Source: Ornithodoros turicata
Taxonomy: Eukaryota; Arthropoda; Arachnida; Ixodida; Argasidae
Reading direction: 5' to 3'
DNA: 64,000 nt
Assembly: GCF_037126465.1 (NCBI RefSeq)
Contig: NW_026999405.1
Span: 682,001 to 746,000 of the forward strand
Shown here in pieces: positions 1 to 11,628 of the stretch. The notes under the pieces are model-generated. The model was not told the origin of the DNA and did not search any database. It was given only the letters and a program-made list of their open reading frames with translations. How positions within the stretch are numbered: position 1 is the stretch's first letter; each line of letters begins with the position of its first letter. The position numbers and the translations under genes were made by a program.

Positions 1-92
1 CCTAACATCATAAAATTTAAACCTAAAACCTAGGAGCCCTAAAACGATGGCCCAGACCTGCTTGCAATGCCAGTGACAAGTAAGTAGGGTAA

Positions 93-316
93 GGTGGGGC
101 AAGATGAGACAGAAATCTGCAATTGAATATGAAATTTTTATTTTTCGTGTTTTTCAAGAAAAAAACTAGCAGTAGGCATATTCTCAGGGGTCTAGAACTC
201 CTGACCCGTAAATGGAGAATGGGCTTAACCGATCTAAAATAAGCGCAGAACAAGAAATTCAAAAATGCAGATTGTCTCATCTTGCCCCAGACATCGCGTG
301 GAGCAAGATGAGACAC
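93..316. repeat. MITE-like inverted repeat, GGGGCAAGATGAGACA termini
   Basis: A copy of GGGGCAAGATGAGACA near 96 is matched by its reverse complement near 273-290, and a further direct copy (GGAGCAAGATGAGACA) follows near 300-315. A degenerate reverse copy also occurs near 1,096-1,115. The arrangement looks like overlapping remnants of a short inverted-repeat element. No transposase is encoded and I cannot fix a target duplication. Confidence 0.5.
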
Positions 317-604
317 GCCGTGATAATGAGCTATACAAATTGGTTTTTGCGATCCAAGCAGGCAAAGTAAAGCCCGTACGTCCCTACGCAACTCCCTTGA
401 GCCCACCGCCCACATGATATGCACTAAAACCACACAGGAACGGTACTACTATTTTGCACTGCCGTTCTTTGCAAACACGACACCGCAAGTCTGTTGTGTC
501 GCTGGTCGCTCGCTTTTGTGTGCGTTTATGCTATGCTCGAAAAGCCTAGGCAATATGCAAAACAGAAATCTCTGATGAACACGCATAAAGCAACCTAATA
601 GTTG

Positions 605-697
605 GCTTATCGGTTTCTAAATTACATTAAATTTAAATTGCATTAAATCTATATTACATTACATTGAAATTGCATTAAATTTAAATTACATTGAATT
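605..697. repeat. AT-rich short tandem repeat
   Basis: Variants of the unit ATTACATTAAATTTAA and ATTGCATTAAATTTAA recur several times with imperfect spacing. It is simple AT-rich sequence with no coding potential. The stretch from here to about 1,980 holds no other feature I recognise apart from a short C-rich run near 1,110-1,126. Confidence 0.5.
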
Positions 698-1984
698 GTC
701 GCTCTTGCCCGTGCACATCATTATTATGAATTATCGGATGAATTATTTTTTTTCTCGAACACCGGGTAACCAGGGCCCATACTTGCATATATCTAGATCA
801 ATTAAGGAATAAAGAAATATGATGGAACTTACATTGACGAAATAAGCCTGCGAAACGCTTCTGCACAGATGACAGAAAAAGGAATGCAGAAAATCGCACC
901 TTTTTTTGCCTGTCGTTACACTCCAGGCGGAAGTAACCGATTGTTTTTCTCTTGAACGCAAACAGCAATCCGGACAATTCTCACGTGCAATAAAGCGGAC
1001 ATGCAGAGCCACATATGAGTAAGGTTTCATGCGCATGGAGCAGCGAGTCACTGAGACAGGCGGCGTCGACCAAAAAATGTCGTGTCATGCCCCGTGTCTC
1101 ATCCTGCCCCCCCCCGCCCCCTCCCCAGTCAATATCTTACACTTTACTTGCCTGCACTCCCAAATTTTATTCCAATGCCGAACCAAAAAGTCATTTTAAT
1201 GCGATGCTTTATACTGTAGGCAGCAATGATATTTTATTTCTTTTCTAAATTCGCCGGTTGAAAAACGTGAAACCCGCTGCGACAGACTACAACGCCGTCA
1301 ATGGGCGCGTTAAGCAGGCTCCCGAGCGCCATAATCCGGGTTCTCATGCAGGGCCGGCGATAGGTGTGGGGGGCGAGTAAGGCGACCGGCTTAGTCCCCG
1401 CAGTTGCATAGGCCCCGCGCACGAAGCCCTCAACGAGGGATTATTTTTTTAAATATCAAGTATGCACTTAATCGTGTGAAACAGGCCCCTCGATGTGCCT
1501 TTGCCTGAGGCACCGCACACCCCTAGCACCGGCTCTGTTCTCAGGGGAACGTATCCTTGGTGTCCTTTGTGCATATTGCGTTTGTGAGGCTATCCGGAGG
1601 CCGAGCGCCACAGCCGCTGAGCGCGCGCCACCTATCGAGCTTTCTTCTGTCGTCTGCTTTTAAGTAAACACAGCAGTAGACCATAGCAGTCCTGTGTAAT
1701 CGTATCACTATTTACCACCGATATCCGATGATTCCGAAAACACAAAGAGCACGAGCGGTTGCAACGTGTTGCAACGCTTGCGCCATTTCGAAATTCAGTA
1801 CACCGGAACACGCGTCACGCTCCGGAGCTGACCTCGCTCTTTCCCAGAGTTCCCAGAGTTTCTCCGGCTCCGAAGAAGGGGTGCCCAGGGTGCACCCGGG
1901 AACGTGCACCGGAAGTCACTCTGGAGGTGTTAAGTGATCCCCTCAAAGAGGGAACGTTCCCGGAGCACGAACCTAACGCGCCCA

Positions 1985-2400
1985 ATGCTCTCCCGACGGG
2001 AGGCCGGAAGAAAACAAGAACCTGACGCAACTTCCGTTGATCTCCTGATTGGTTGAGCACGTGCGGAATCCGCCAAAAAGCGTGCACAGCGCGGTCGACG
2101 AAAAGCGGCCGCCCCGCGCCGCGCTAGCTTTTCCGCGCACATTCTCCGCATGTGGGTACGCGGCTTAATTATGTAAGGCCGCGTACCCACATGCGGAGAA
2201 TCTGCGCGGAAACGCGAACGCGGCGCGGAAAACTCTTGCTGCTGTGCGGGAAAAGCCACCTTCGCTTGCCGCTTATTGGCGATGCGCAGTGCACGATTTT
2301 TAGCGGCATCCGCACATTATCTGCCAATCAGACGTTGGCGGATGTCGCGTCACACTGTTTTCGTTCCGGTCTCCCATGTGGTCTGGAGCACATTGATGAG
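1985..2400. repeat. Foldback element, about 0.4 kb
   Basis: The core at about 2,129-2,211 is a near-perfect palindrome: CTCCGCATGTGGGTACGCGG is answered by CCGCGTACCCACATGCGGAG across a loop of about 14 bases. Beyond the core the arms keep matching imperfectly. The segment around 2,040-2,080 pairs with 2,300-2,350, and 1,985-2,020 pairs loosely with 2,355-2,400. The GC-rich arms would fold into a long hairpin if transcribed. No terminal target duplication could be fixed. Confidence 0.65.
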
Positions 2401-2579
2401 CACGTCCTCCTGTTGACGACGCTATCAGCATGGCGTAGCGAAGTGAACGCTTTCCAACGGGCGATTTTATTGCAGAAATCAGATCATACCCGTGCTTGTA
2501 CGATAAATCAATGCCAACGTACAAGGATACGGTGCGAAAGAGGAGTATTTGGTCCGAAATCGGACTAAAATTTGGCATT

Positions 2580-3540
2580 AACGGACAGTAAGAAAAATTG
2601 TTCTGTGTGGCTGGTGTCAGATGATATAGTTAAAAACGAAAATGTTATAGGAAAGGAGTGTGAAAGGAAATGAAAGAACTGTGTGAAAGGTCGTTGTGTT
2701 AAGCATCAAAGAAGCGGTGCTGGAGCACCAAGCTGGAAGGATTAAGATTTAGTGAAAGGCTTAATTGGAGTTTCAGGGAGTATCCCTCAAAGGTAAGAGA
2801 TACACAACCGTAAACACAGAAAAGAAAACGACACTGCTGACGGGTTTGTGCAGTGCACAACCCAATTATACAGGCTAAGAAATGCATTCATCCAGAAACT
2901 CATTGCTGAACTTGTTTCAGCATCACAACAAACATCCCGGAACGTAGCAGGTATGTTAATATGCAGACAGAATTGTCCTTCCTAGACAGAGCAGATAGGA
3001 AATGCACAAGAAAGTTTCTTTCACAATTTTGCAATGTACAAATATTCATGCTCTAAATATATAGAGTACCTCTGCCGCATCAAGCTGTTCCAGCCCCAGC
3101 ACTAGCACAGCAGTGGGAGTTCTCAATTCGATGCGAGTTGGAGATTTTGGATGTTGCCCAGGTTTGCAAAACAAGAACGCATCACGCAGGATTCATATGT
3201 GAATGTATTGCACATCACCTTTCACAGAAATGACAATCACTCTTACTACTTTTTTGACACACCTCGAACATAATATGCTTAAATGTTGAGACATGATTCC
3301 ACAACAAAACAAAAGAGCTGTAGCACTAATCCAACTATTTACATGGCAACCACTGGGGAAGAACATTTGTAAAACGTTGTGTGATTATCCAGGTATGAAG
3401 ATGAACAGTATGAGAAGGTGTTCGTGCAGCCTGGTGCCGTTCTGCTATCATCACAGGAAGCAAGCGTCGCCGAGTGAGTGTGTTCTTGGGTGCTCGTTAT
3501 TCACCTGCATGGCCGGAATAATTAGCAATAACAAACAACG
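2580..3540. other. No recognised feature
   Basis: AT-rich DNA with no domain-bearing reading frame, no tRNA-like boxes and no obvious inverted or tandem repeat. Confidence 0.4.
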
Positions 3541-3561
3541 TTGGGCTAGTTGGTAAGCATA

Positions 3562-4175
3562 CGACATGGTAGAAAGCGCACAAAGACACGGACTATCAGA
3601 AGACGACAACACCATCGCAACTCACAACTCAATTTTAATGTCACCAAAAGACACAATCGGGCACATCGCGACGCCACCTACGGAAGCAAACTCATCCCAA
3701 AGAGAGATAAGTGGCCTCCATGCGCTGCTATCAAGGAAGAAAATCTCCCTCTCCGATAATGTTACCGACGACTGACTGACGCACTTAACGCCCATCTTAC
3801 TGATAGCATAGGCCTCTACTATTTCTCTAGTCAAGGCATGAGATGACACTGCAACAACTACAGTGTCTTGAAAAATCGGGTTGCACCCATATCTACTACA
3901 ATGCAGCGCAAGATGAACCAGAGGGTACCACCCTCTGGTTCATCTTGCGCTGCATTGTAGTAGATGTGGGTGCAACCCGATTTTCTTCCTTGATAGCAGC
4001 GCATGGAGGCCACTTATCTCTGTTTGGGATGACCCTAATTGAGGCTGTTGCTTCCGTAGGGTGGCGTCGCGATGTGCCCGATTGTGTCTTTTGGTCGCAT
4101 TAAAATTGAGTTGTGAGTTGCGCTGGTGTTGTCGTCTTCTACTAGTCCGTGTCTTTGTGCGCTTTCTACCACGTC
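3562..4175. repeat. Long foldback repeat, about 614 bp
   Basis: The outer arms pair GGTAGAAAGCGCACAAAGAC (near 3,569) with its complement ending near 4,170. Pairing continues through the CACAATCGGGCACATCGCGA segment on the left and its counterpart near 4,065-4,090. The innermost part, about 3,871-3,985, is almost perfectly palindromic around GGTACC. The left arm carries about 120 extra bases (roughly 3,745-3,865) absent from the right, so the arms are unequal. The arm sequence resembles terminal sequence of Penelope-like elements, by recollection only. Confidence 0.7.
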
Positions 4176-4208
4176 GGAATAATTAGTATGCTTGAATCCA
4201 TATGATGC

Positions 4209-4613
4209 TTGAATTCGATGCTTGACGCAGGGTGCCTTCAGCTGCACAAAAAAGGCCACAGGAAAGCTGTAGTGCAACAGGCAGGTATGTACAACAAATT
4301 GTGCTATACAGTTCCATTTAAATTGCAAGAAATTAATCCACGCCTCAGCGCTTCCAGCAAAGTTTTGCTTGTTCTTACTTCCAGGAACAAGAAATCAAAA
4401 CCAAGCAACCCAATTGACGAATCTATAGAGACGTTCTTAGATGCCTGTTCTCCTAAACTGCAGAGCATAGAAGCCGACAAAGATGAAAGCTATTACGTCT
4501 GTCAGTTTTTAGCTATGCGCCTGCGCGAACTAGACAAATCACAAAGAAGAGAGGCATTCCACAAGATAGAGGAAACCATGTATGAATTGGAGCTCAGGAG
4601 TGGCAATTTTTGA
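4209..4613 (+). pseudogene. Accessory gene of a PIF/Harbinger element, BESS-like 3' end
   Basis: The last exon probably runs from about 4,384 (after an acceptor ending CTTACTTCCAG) to the stop at 4,613. It encodes a serine- and lysine-rich linker followed by a leucine-patterned segment (YYVCQFLAMRLRELDK, then HKIEETMYELEL) that resembles the C-terminal BESS motif of MADF/BESS proteins. PIF/Harbinger transposons usually carry a second Myb/SANT or MADF gene beside the transposase, and this one converges on such a transposase whose stop lies at 4,738. An AATAAA is present near 4,718. The DNA-binding N-terminal half is missing, because the foldback repeat ends just upstream. Function is inferred from context plus the BESS resemblance; expression is unlikely. 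Confidence 0.5.
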
Positions 4614-5719
4614 GACATACTTATTACGTACTTCTGTCCTCTTTATGTGTCTCAGTGTTCTGCATAAACTAGATCTGTTACAATATCCAAGTGGATAAAG
4701 TGGATGTATCTGGTTTGTCAATAAAAATTACCTGGATTTATATGTGGTTATCTTGCCACGGCACTTTCCCCTCTGTTGAAAAGTACAGTGCAAGTCTGTC
4801 ACGCACTTCTGCAGCTGTCCTGTAATTAGATTAGTTCACGTGTTACACACTCTGATTATTTTGAATTCACTGACCTTTTTGAGTGACAGCCTACTCCTCC
4901 GAGGTCGTGCAGCGATACCAGCTGGCTGCCATCCCTTCGCCATGCGCCTTCACGTACATTTCCCATCGAGTCTTCGTAGTCAGTGTATCCTGAAATTGTA
5001 ACAGCACCCTTGCCCTAGGAAGAATATTTCTTTTAGCTGAAGAAATATATTCGCACCTGGTGGGTTGTACAGCATGGAGGATGCAGGCGATGTCTTTAAC
5101 ACAAAGTTGTGGAGGACGACGCAGGCTTTTATGATACTCTCCACATTTTCCGGCTTTGCCTTAAATGGTCGTCTCAGTATTCTCCAACGACTGGCTAAGA
5201 TGCCGAAAGAATTCTCTATGAGCCGTCTCGCTCGAGACAGCCGATAGTTGAATGCCTTTTGTTCATAACCACACGCAGCTGAAATGTCAGGGGATGTTGC
5301 ATTCATCACATCACGTAATCTTTATGCAAAATATGGTGGGACACAGTCTAAGAATGTGTAACCAAAACACATTTTTGTTCGTTGATCTACATACCTCTTC
5401 TTGAGTATGGCCTCATTAAAGACGTTGAGAGGGGAAAGGCCTCGTCCCCAACTATACAGTGATGAATTGGCCTAGCCGACCCAACATTCCTTGGTCCAGG
5501 GATTACAAATTAATTGTTCTGGAGCACTTGCAACAGCCGTGACCGAGAAAAGATGCCTGCATCGCTTTCACCTCCGAGGTGCCCCATGTCCACATATGTA
5601 AAGCTGCAACGAAGAGCAGAGTAGAGACACTTAGCCCATTGAAGAGAAAATTGGGTCCGTTTTTACCGGTACTGCGCATCACAGAGAGCGAGGAGCACGA
5701 CACTAAATGTCCCCTTGTA

Positions 5720-6116
5720 CACTGTAAACTTTTTCACACCTTTAAAGGTGTGCGCTATGCACATTCAACCTGGTTGCGTAACATTGCATCTCCAGGATGA
5801 TATTTTACAAAATTCTGAAAGCATTACTAAAGATCAAGTGTCAGTGCAAATCTTGCTTTCATTATGTATTGGATATCGTAGGTACGAGGTATGCATATAT
5901 GCATCGCTACCGATAATCGAGCACGCGCCAGTGTCTACAATACTGTTCAACAATGTTGAGATGTTGCAAGACTGAATTTTTGGAGGACAGACAACACTCG
6001 AGTAAAGAAAAATTGTGCGAAACCGTGCTCCGTTATGATGTTACCAAAATTACACCGAAAAAGGCGTACGCCATGCACGTTATTACACCTTTAAAGGTGT
6101 GAAAAGATTTAGAGTG
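5720..6116. mobile_element. 397-bp MITE (copy 1) inserted in the Harbinger transposase
   Basis: Termini CACTGTAAACTTTTTCACAC and CACTCTAAATCTTTTCACAC (reverse complement of the right end) flank the element, each followed inward by the palindrome ACACCTTTAAAGGTGT. TA is duplicated at 5,718-5,719 and 6,117-6,118. Removing the element with one TA rejoins the transposase codons in frame (N-Y-K-G), so the insertion site is proven by the host gene. A second copy lies at 52,397-52,794 in the opposite orientation. No coding sequence. Confidence 0.9.
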
Positions 6117-6561
6117 TAGTTATAATTTCTGGAGCCCGAGTTGGCAGGGCTCTCAATCATCACGTGTTTGCCATCTATGCAGCCGATGCAGTTAGCAAAA
6201 TTCCACCTTCTCTTCATATCCAATGCAATCTGAATGAAGTTGAGTACTAAACTGAAGAATGAATGAGTACTAAAATCAGCATTTCTTGCACAATTCTACA
6301 TGCATGCATGGTACAATAAATTGATTCATATTACCTGTCTCCACTCTTCAGTTGTTGAGGAAAAAGCAAGGTACTCCCCTTGAAAGCAATTCCATATTGC
6401 TTCCCACGTATCACGTACGATCCTGCCAACTGTGGTTCGTCCTACAAGGAAGTTGAACGAGGTGCTTCGGAAAGTGTCTTCGTTGGCGAGGAACCTACAT
6501 AAAGGACACATCTCATATGCTCTGACAGGACATAACTGTCATGCTCTGTCTTTATGTCGAT

Positions 6562-6676
6562 ATATAACCTTGAGTTTGGGGACAAAAGAGACAACCACGC
6601 ACATGAAACTTAGAAGCAGCACTGGCTTTGAGTTTCGTGTGCATGGTTGTCTCTTGTTGTCCCCAAACTCAGGGTT
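6562..6676. repeat. 115-bp inverted repeat inside a Harbinger intron
   Basis: The left arm ATAACCTTGAGTTTGGGGAC and on through GAGACAACCACGCACATGAA is complemented by the right arm ending TCCCCAAACTCAGGGTTAT. The loop is short, near 6,610-6,625. It lies within the intron between the first two recognised Harbinger exons and is probably a small foldback MITE. Confidence 0.7.
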
Positions 6677-7124
6677 ATTTATCTGCATTGTGCCTCACAC
6701 CAGCACGCTTGCCTTATCATCATGTCTGTCTTTTCTGTGTCTAAAACCAATTACACAACGTCCCAAACATCCTGATGATATGACTGAAGTTTTCACGGCA
6801 CACAAACAACGAAACCCCCAAAGTCACCGAGAGTAATTTTCACGTTAGGTGCCTTGCTCCACAATACCACAATAGTCCTACACATCGTGGTTGTCATCAT
6901 TGCCAAATATTTTATGCTGATTTGTAGAACTCAAACATGCCTGAGAGTCAGCGCCAATCGTTCACTTGCAGGAATCGCTCTCCTCCACCGTGCGTCCATC
7001 CGTTCGATGCTGCCTCGAACTAGCCCAGCAAAGTGTCAAATGCAGCAGGCGTCATTCGAAGGAAGCTAGTTGATGTGAAAAGAGAACGCCGTGTTTATAA
7101 TCACGAGCGCTAGCAACTGAAACT

Positions 7125-7401
7125 TGTGGAAACCTACGTTCCCACAACCTCGGGGCGTCAGCCCGTCCGTTCCGTGCGCGAAGGAACAACCAGCACAAAA
7201 GCAGATTCAAACGAACATACCAGGTTTATTCACCTTCAAACAGTCGAGTAACCAGAGCAACGAGCACTTCTTGGGGTGATTTTACCCCGGCCAAGAATGA
7301 CCTACAAGGCCAGGCTGCCTGCCTTAAATAAGAAAAAGGTCACGCCCCCGAGTTCGTAGCACGGGATGCCGGCATATCTGCCAGATAAGAAATCTGCCAC
7401 A
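7125..7401 (-). repeat. 3' LTR of the degenerate Gypsy element
   Basis: On the minus strand the segment begins TGTGGCAGATTTC and ends GTAGGTTTCCACA, giving short terminal inverted repeats TGTGG/CCACA. It contains AATAAA (reverse of TTTATT near 7,227-7,232). It is preceded by a purine tract at 7,402-7,425, as expected of a polypurine tract next to a 3' LTR. The partner 5' LTR is not present, so the boundaries rest on the terminal motif and the purine tract only. Confidence 0.6.
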
Positions 7402-9665
7402 ATCTTCCCCTCCCCTCCCCCCACTACAAGTCCATGAGGTCATCAAGGAGATCCTTTTCTGGGGCCGGCGGAGGTGGTGGCCCCAGAGGTGGAGGAGGAC
7501 CCTGTGGTTTAGCAAGTCCGTGAGCCAACCCAGGATCGGCTAGCAACTCTGGCCTAAGCAGTCTGATAGTGGCGAGAGCAGCGTTGACATCATTCGTTGT
7601 GCGGGCGGCCTCGGTCCGGGCTTGGTGGAGGGAGCCCCGTCTATGTGTAGTTCGGTGCACCCCGGGGACCAAGCAGACTGGGCACAAAAGCCTTCTTTCT
7701 TCTGCCGTCAGTGGCTGAAGCGGGTCGATAGGGTGTCGTTCGGCAAGAGTGTGGCCCAGAAATGGAGCTGGTGTCCGTGCCAAGTCGTCAACCCTTAGTG
7801 GTCGGGGCTTGCTGTTCCAGCGCGAGCACGACGCCCAGGTAACGGGCTGTCCGTTGTGAATTATAGTCCAAGTGGCCACAGAGTGACCCTGCGGGGCAGG
7901 ACCGGAACTGAGACGAGGGTCCCTACGAGAGGCGGAGCGGGAGGCGGAACGGCCAGGAGAGGCACGAGACTCCAGAGTCCTCCACTGTCGACGATGTTGC
8001 TGCATCTGCGAGAGAAGAAAGAGGGAAACGGTAAGAAGGCAGCTTCAAACCGTGGGCGCCTGAGAAGGCACCCCCCTAGAACAGACAACGGAAAACTGTG
8101 AAACAGAAATCACTAATAAAGCACTAAATCACAAGATGGAGATAGTGGCAGCTACGTGCGCCGCCTGCGGGGACGCAAGTCGTAACGACTGGACACAGGT
8201 CCGGGAACGGGATACAGGTCCAGGTCTTGGAGGAAGGGTGGTTGCAAATCGGGCTCCTCTCCGTCAGGATCTCGGAGGTGGTAAGACTTCAAGTCCGAGA
8301 TGTGAACTGGCCCAGTCTCTTAGCCGGTGTCGCAGCGGCGAAGCCTGTAAGTGAGGCCGGAGGAGCACGCACTTACCTCGAACGGGACATCCCACCTATC
8401 TGCAAGTCAAGCTGCAAAGCCTCGTGACGCATCACTTAGCGGGTGAGTCCGTCGAATGACGAGGTCACCAACGCTGTAGGTGAGGTCCCGACGTCCACGG
8501 TTTTACTGGTAAGCCTGGTCCAACCTTGCGACGTCCAGGTTCTCCCGAGCCGTCTGAGCTGCAATGTCCAGTCGACTCCAGAGGTCCTCAGCAAACCTTG
8601 AATAAGGACACCGGGTAGCACCATCCCGGAGGCCCAGAGCATTCTCCACAGGAAAAGGGGCTCTCGTCCCAAGTTTAGGAACGCCGGGGCGAACCCTGTA
8701 AATCTGTTGACCGTCGTCCGTGTAGCGAACGCCAGTTCAGCCAGGCTAAGATCCCAATCACGGTGGTGCTGACTAGTAAAAGCAACCAACATCATTTTCG
8801 GGTTCTGATTAACACGTTCGGTAATGTTAGCCTGAGGGTGATACGAGGAAGTCTTCTTATGCTGAATGCCTAAGACAGCGCAAGAATCTGAGAACACCTT
8901 ACTTGTAAAGTAGGTTGCGTTGTCGGTGATCAGCTGTGCGGGAAACCCGGACCGCCAAAAGGTGTCGAGTAGTCTTTCTCACACTCTCTGGGAAGTCAGC
9001 GCCCTGAGAGGAAACTGCTCAATCCATTTCGTGAAATGATCAGTAACCACGAACAAATACTGGTTACCTCTAGGACTACGGGGAAATAGTTCCATCACAT
9101 CTGCCAGGGTCTATTGCTCTGAACAGGCTGTAAGCGTCCAGGGGGAAACCACCACGAGGTTTTGCTCTCTGGCATACGGGACAAGTACGAACATACTTTG
9201 TTACATCCTGCCTCATTCCTGGCCATGTCGCAACACGACACAACTTTTCATAAGTTTTCCTGCCACTGCTGTGACCTGCCAAGGCCGAGTCATGAAAGTA
9301 ACGTATGAAAGACTTACGCAACTTCCGTGGCACCACGACTCTGAACGGGGATGAAGCGTCGTCCTCATCCGCCTGGGGCATGTATCTGAACAGGATGCCA
9401 TCCTCGCCCAGCAGATTGAAGTCGTGCCGTCCGTCAGTCGTCCCGGTGTCCGCTAGGCCTTGCTCAGCTATCCACTGCGACACCCGCTGACAAAAGCCGT
9501 CCGCTCTCTGAGCGTCTAGGAGCTGCTCTCTGCACACGACCGTGCCCCAAGCCGAAGATACGTCTCGTGCCATTTGTGCTGCTGCCAGAAGTTGAGAAGG
9601 CGCCTCGGTGCCTTCCTCTTCTCCTCCGGGCAGTGATTTTGTTTCGTGGATTTCGAAGATGTTCG
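7402..9665 (-). pseudogene. Degenerate Gypsy-type pol 3' part (integrase and C-terminal extension)
   Basis: Remnant of a Ty3/Gypsy polyprotein truncated at its 5' end, so no reverse transcriptase remains. From about 9,665 downwards it shows a linker, the zinc-binding H2C2 module (FHDSALAGHSSGRKTYEKLC, then CPVCQRAKPRGG) and the integrase core in shifted frames. Within the core are FVVTDHFTKW-like and LITDNATYFTSKVF-like stretches near 8,900-9,060, and SSYHPQANITERVNQNP near 8,800-8,850. The catalytic D, D, E positions can therefore be located, but frameshifts and stops separate them. A long proline- and arginine-rich tail (about 8,005-7,424) ends LLDDLMDL at the purine tract. The element cut the first exon of the Harbinger transposase. 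Confidence 0.75.
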
Positions 9666-9759
9666 AGCCATGGACGAACGCCTGAATGAAAGGTAAGCAG
9701 ACAAACGTATGATGCATGTCAGTGATCAGACGTTTAATAATGTCGCACAACTGTGTGCA

Positions 9760-10830
9760 TGGAGGTACGCCTTGTCCCGTATTACATCACTTGCTGCCGG
9801 TTATCAGTCATGATCTGGTTGATGATTCTGCGTGGCCTTACTTGTTGCGTTTTGTTCCGCTATTTGACTCTGTCTGATGTTTAAATCAAGTCGGAATAAA
9901 ATGACGCTATAGGTTCAATCGACTCGTATGGGTACGACCGTCACTTTAATCCTAATGACATTGCAGGGTATGAACTGCTTACGCTACTCAGCTAAGTTGG
10001 AATGGTAGACAAGCTGTCCTATTCCAGCCGAAACTCCATCGTCATTTATGATTGTTTTCACATACTGAAGTCCTCTGGCGAGTCAAAATATCACACCATT
10101 TCAAGAACAGACCATCTCCTATAACATATTAAAAATCTGCTGGCGTATTTATTCTTAAACGGGAAAAAACTCTAAAAAAACTAAACGGGAAGAAAAGCAT
10201 CCGCTCTGTGGGGTACCATAAAATTTTTTCTTTCACTGCTTGCTGTGGATCTTACTCCGCAAACTGACCAGGCGTCAAAACGTGACGTAACAGTCTTTGG
10301 AAACCTTTTCTTAAGGTCTCGCGCGCACTTCTCCCACAACAGAAAGTAAAAAAAAAATCTTTATTTCACTTGAAGTAGACGTTATTGCTGCACATACCTG
10401 AACAGAAGATATAGGCTCAAAGTAACAGTACCCGCCAGTGTCATGGATGTCTGGATGCCCTGGATGTCATGCCTCATTGTGCTTCACGTGCAGTGATTTC
10501 TTCTCCAACCGTATGTCCTCGGCGGTGAGCCCCAACGTATGCACTCTCATCCAGTTTTCTTTCATCCAGAGGAACGGGTGTGCGGGTGTCATAATATCTA
10601 CATTCAATAGGGGGATGCAAGCTAACCCTAGAGCTGCCTACCTTTTAAACCGTACTGCCACAGACGTCACATTGCCGTTTACCACGGGATGAGGCGAAAA
10701 GTGCTACGTGGACAAATTCACGCTTGTAGAGGCAAAGGTTAGCAATTGTATTTCCTGTTGTTCTATTGAGACGCGCTATAAGAGAATTAGTACAGTTTAC
10801 CAACCAGTTTACCAGTTAGAGTTGATCCAA
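9760..10830. other. No recognised feature
   Basis: Mixed-composition DNA between the Gypsy remnant and the non-LTR 3' end. Small open frames on both strands carry no motif I know. Confidence 0.4.
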
Positions 10831-10831
10831 C

Positions 10832-11285
10832 GCTCGCTTTCCGCATGCCACGAAACACCTCTCGTCAAGATGCTGCATTAATCCACCGAATGCGACTCGA
10901 TGTGGCCTTTACCGCTCAGTGGCGTTGCCGCTTGAGACAAGTTGACTCTCCCACCTGCTGCCACTGTGGTGCTCTTGAGGATCTGAAGCATATTCTTCTT
11001 CATTGCCCCCACTGCCAACCTTCCCGAACCGCACTCTCCGAGTCCCTTAGTCAGTTGGACTCTCGCCCCTTATCCCTATCGAAATTGCTTGGTCCCTGGC
11101 CCAATCCAGCCCAGCAACGATCTGCGCTCAAAGCACTTTTGACATTTCTGGACACCATCGGACTTGGCTCGTTATTGTGAACGAGCTCCTTATTTTATTC
11201 CCCACCTCCCCAGCAGCAATGGGGTAGAGTATCGCCTCTGGCGATGAACCTCCCCACTCTCCATCTCAAAATAAAGATTGCTTAC
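10832..11285 (+). mobile_element. 5'-truncated non-LTR retrotransposon, 3' end (copy A)
   Basis: The frame to the stop at 11,180 encodes the cysteine-rich tail that follows RNase H in many arthropod non-LTR ORF2 proteins. It shows RQDAALIHRMRLDVAF, then CCHCGALEDLKHILLHC with a C-x2-C-x8-H-x4-C pattern, and LLTFLDTIGLGSLL at the end. A short 3' UTR with an AATAAA (near 11,272) follows and the element ends there. The same tail occurs in decayed form on the minus strand at 54,390-54,800. The start is a typical 5' truncation, although I could not find a target duplication. Confidence 0.75.
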
Positions 11286-11465
11286 GGAGATTGCTCTAAA
11301 TAAACAAGTGGCGAATGGTGTGTACCGTAACTACCGTAACATTCTCATAACTCATGAGTCAGGCAACCAGAAACGACGACGAAGCTGGTACGAAGAGGCG
11401 GCTATGTGTACTCGCTGTAGAACTAACAGTAGAAGGCGAACTTCCTTCAAAGTGTGGTAATGGTA

Positions 11466-11619
11466 CAGTGCTGGACAAAAGTTTACGGAACACGCTCCCG
11501 CGCATTACCTAAGTTGCCTAGGTTACCTAAGTACATGTCTGAAAGTTCGGACAATCCCATTCGCTGCTATAGCGTGTCACTCGGAGGAAGGAATGCACTG
11601 GAACTTTATTCCAGCACTG
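11466..11619. mobile_element. Tc1/mariner-type MITE, CAGTGCTGGACAAAAG termini (copy 1)
   Basis: Starts CAGTGCTGGACAAAAGTTTA, ends CCAGCACTG, with TA on both sides (11,464-11,465 and 11,620-11,621). A relative with the same terminus and longer arms is at 20,889-21,101. TA target duplication and this terminus type fit Tc1/mariner. No transposase. Confidence 0.8.
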
Positions 11620-11628
11620 TACCTTACC

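Larger units (their letters stand above)
4738..7124 (-). pseudogene. PIF/Harbinger (HARBI1-like) transposase, multi-exon, interrupted
   Basis: DDE transposase that would cut and paste the element. Exons as I read them on the minus strand: 7,124-6,941 (5' part lost), 6,493-6,335, 6,229-5,667, 5,603-5,395, 5,278-5,057, 4,989-4,875 and 4,819-4,738 (stop TAA). Visible landmarks in order: RMTPAAFDTLL; FLANEDTFRSTSF; GCIDGKHVMIESPANSGSRN (first catalytic Asp); LLALCDAQYR joined to FTYVDMG; HLGGESDAGIFSRSRL; IVGDEAFPL (second Asp); RARRLIENSFGILASRWRIL (catalytic Glu); and a C-terminal AAEVRDRLALYFSTEGKVPW. Most introns are GT-AG; the first appears to use a GC donor at 6,940-6,939. Damage: a one-base frameshift near 7,020, a MITE inside the third listed exon, and loss of exon 1 where a Gypsy LTR begins at 7,125. 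Confidence 0.85.

Noticed and set aside
1..50. CCTAA and CCTAAAACC strings at the window start as arthropod telomere repeat
   Set aside because: Only isolated matches; no tandem TTAGG or CCTAA array.
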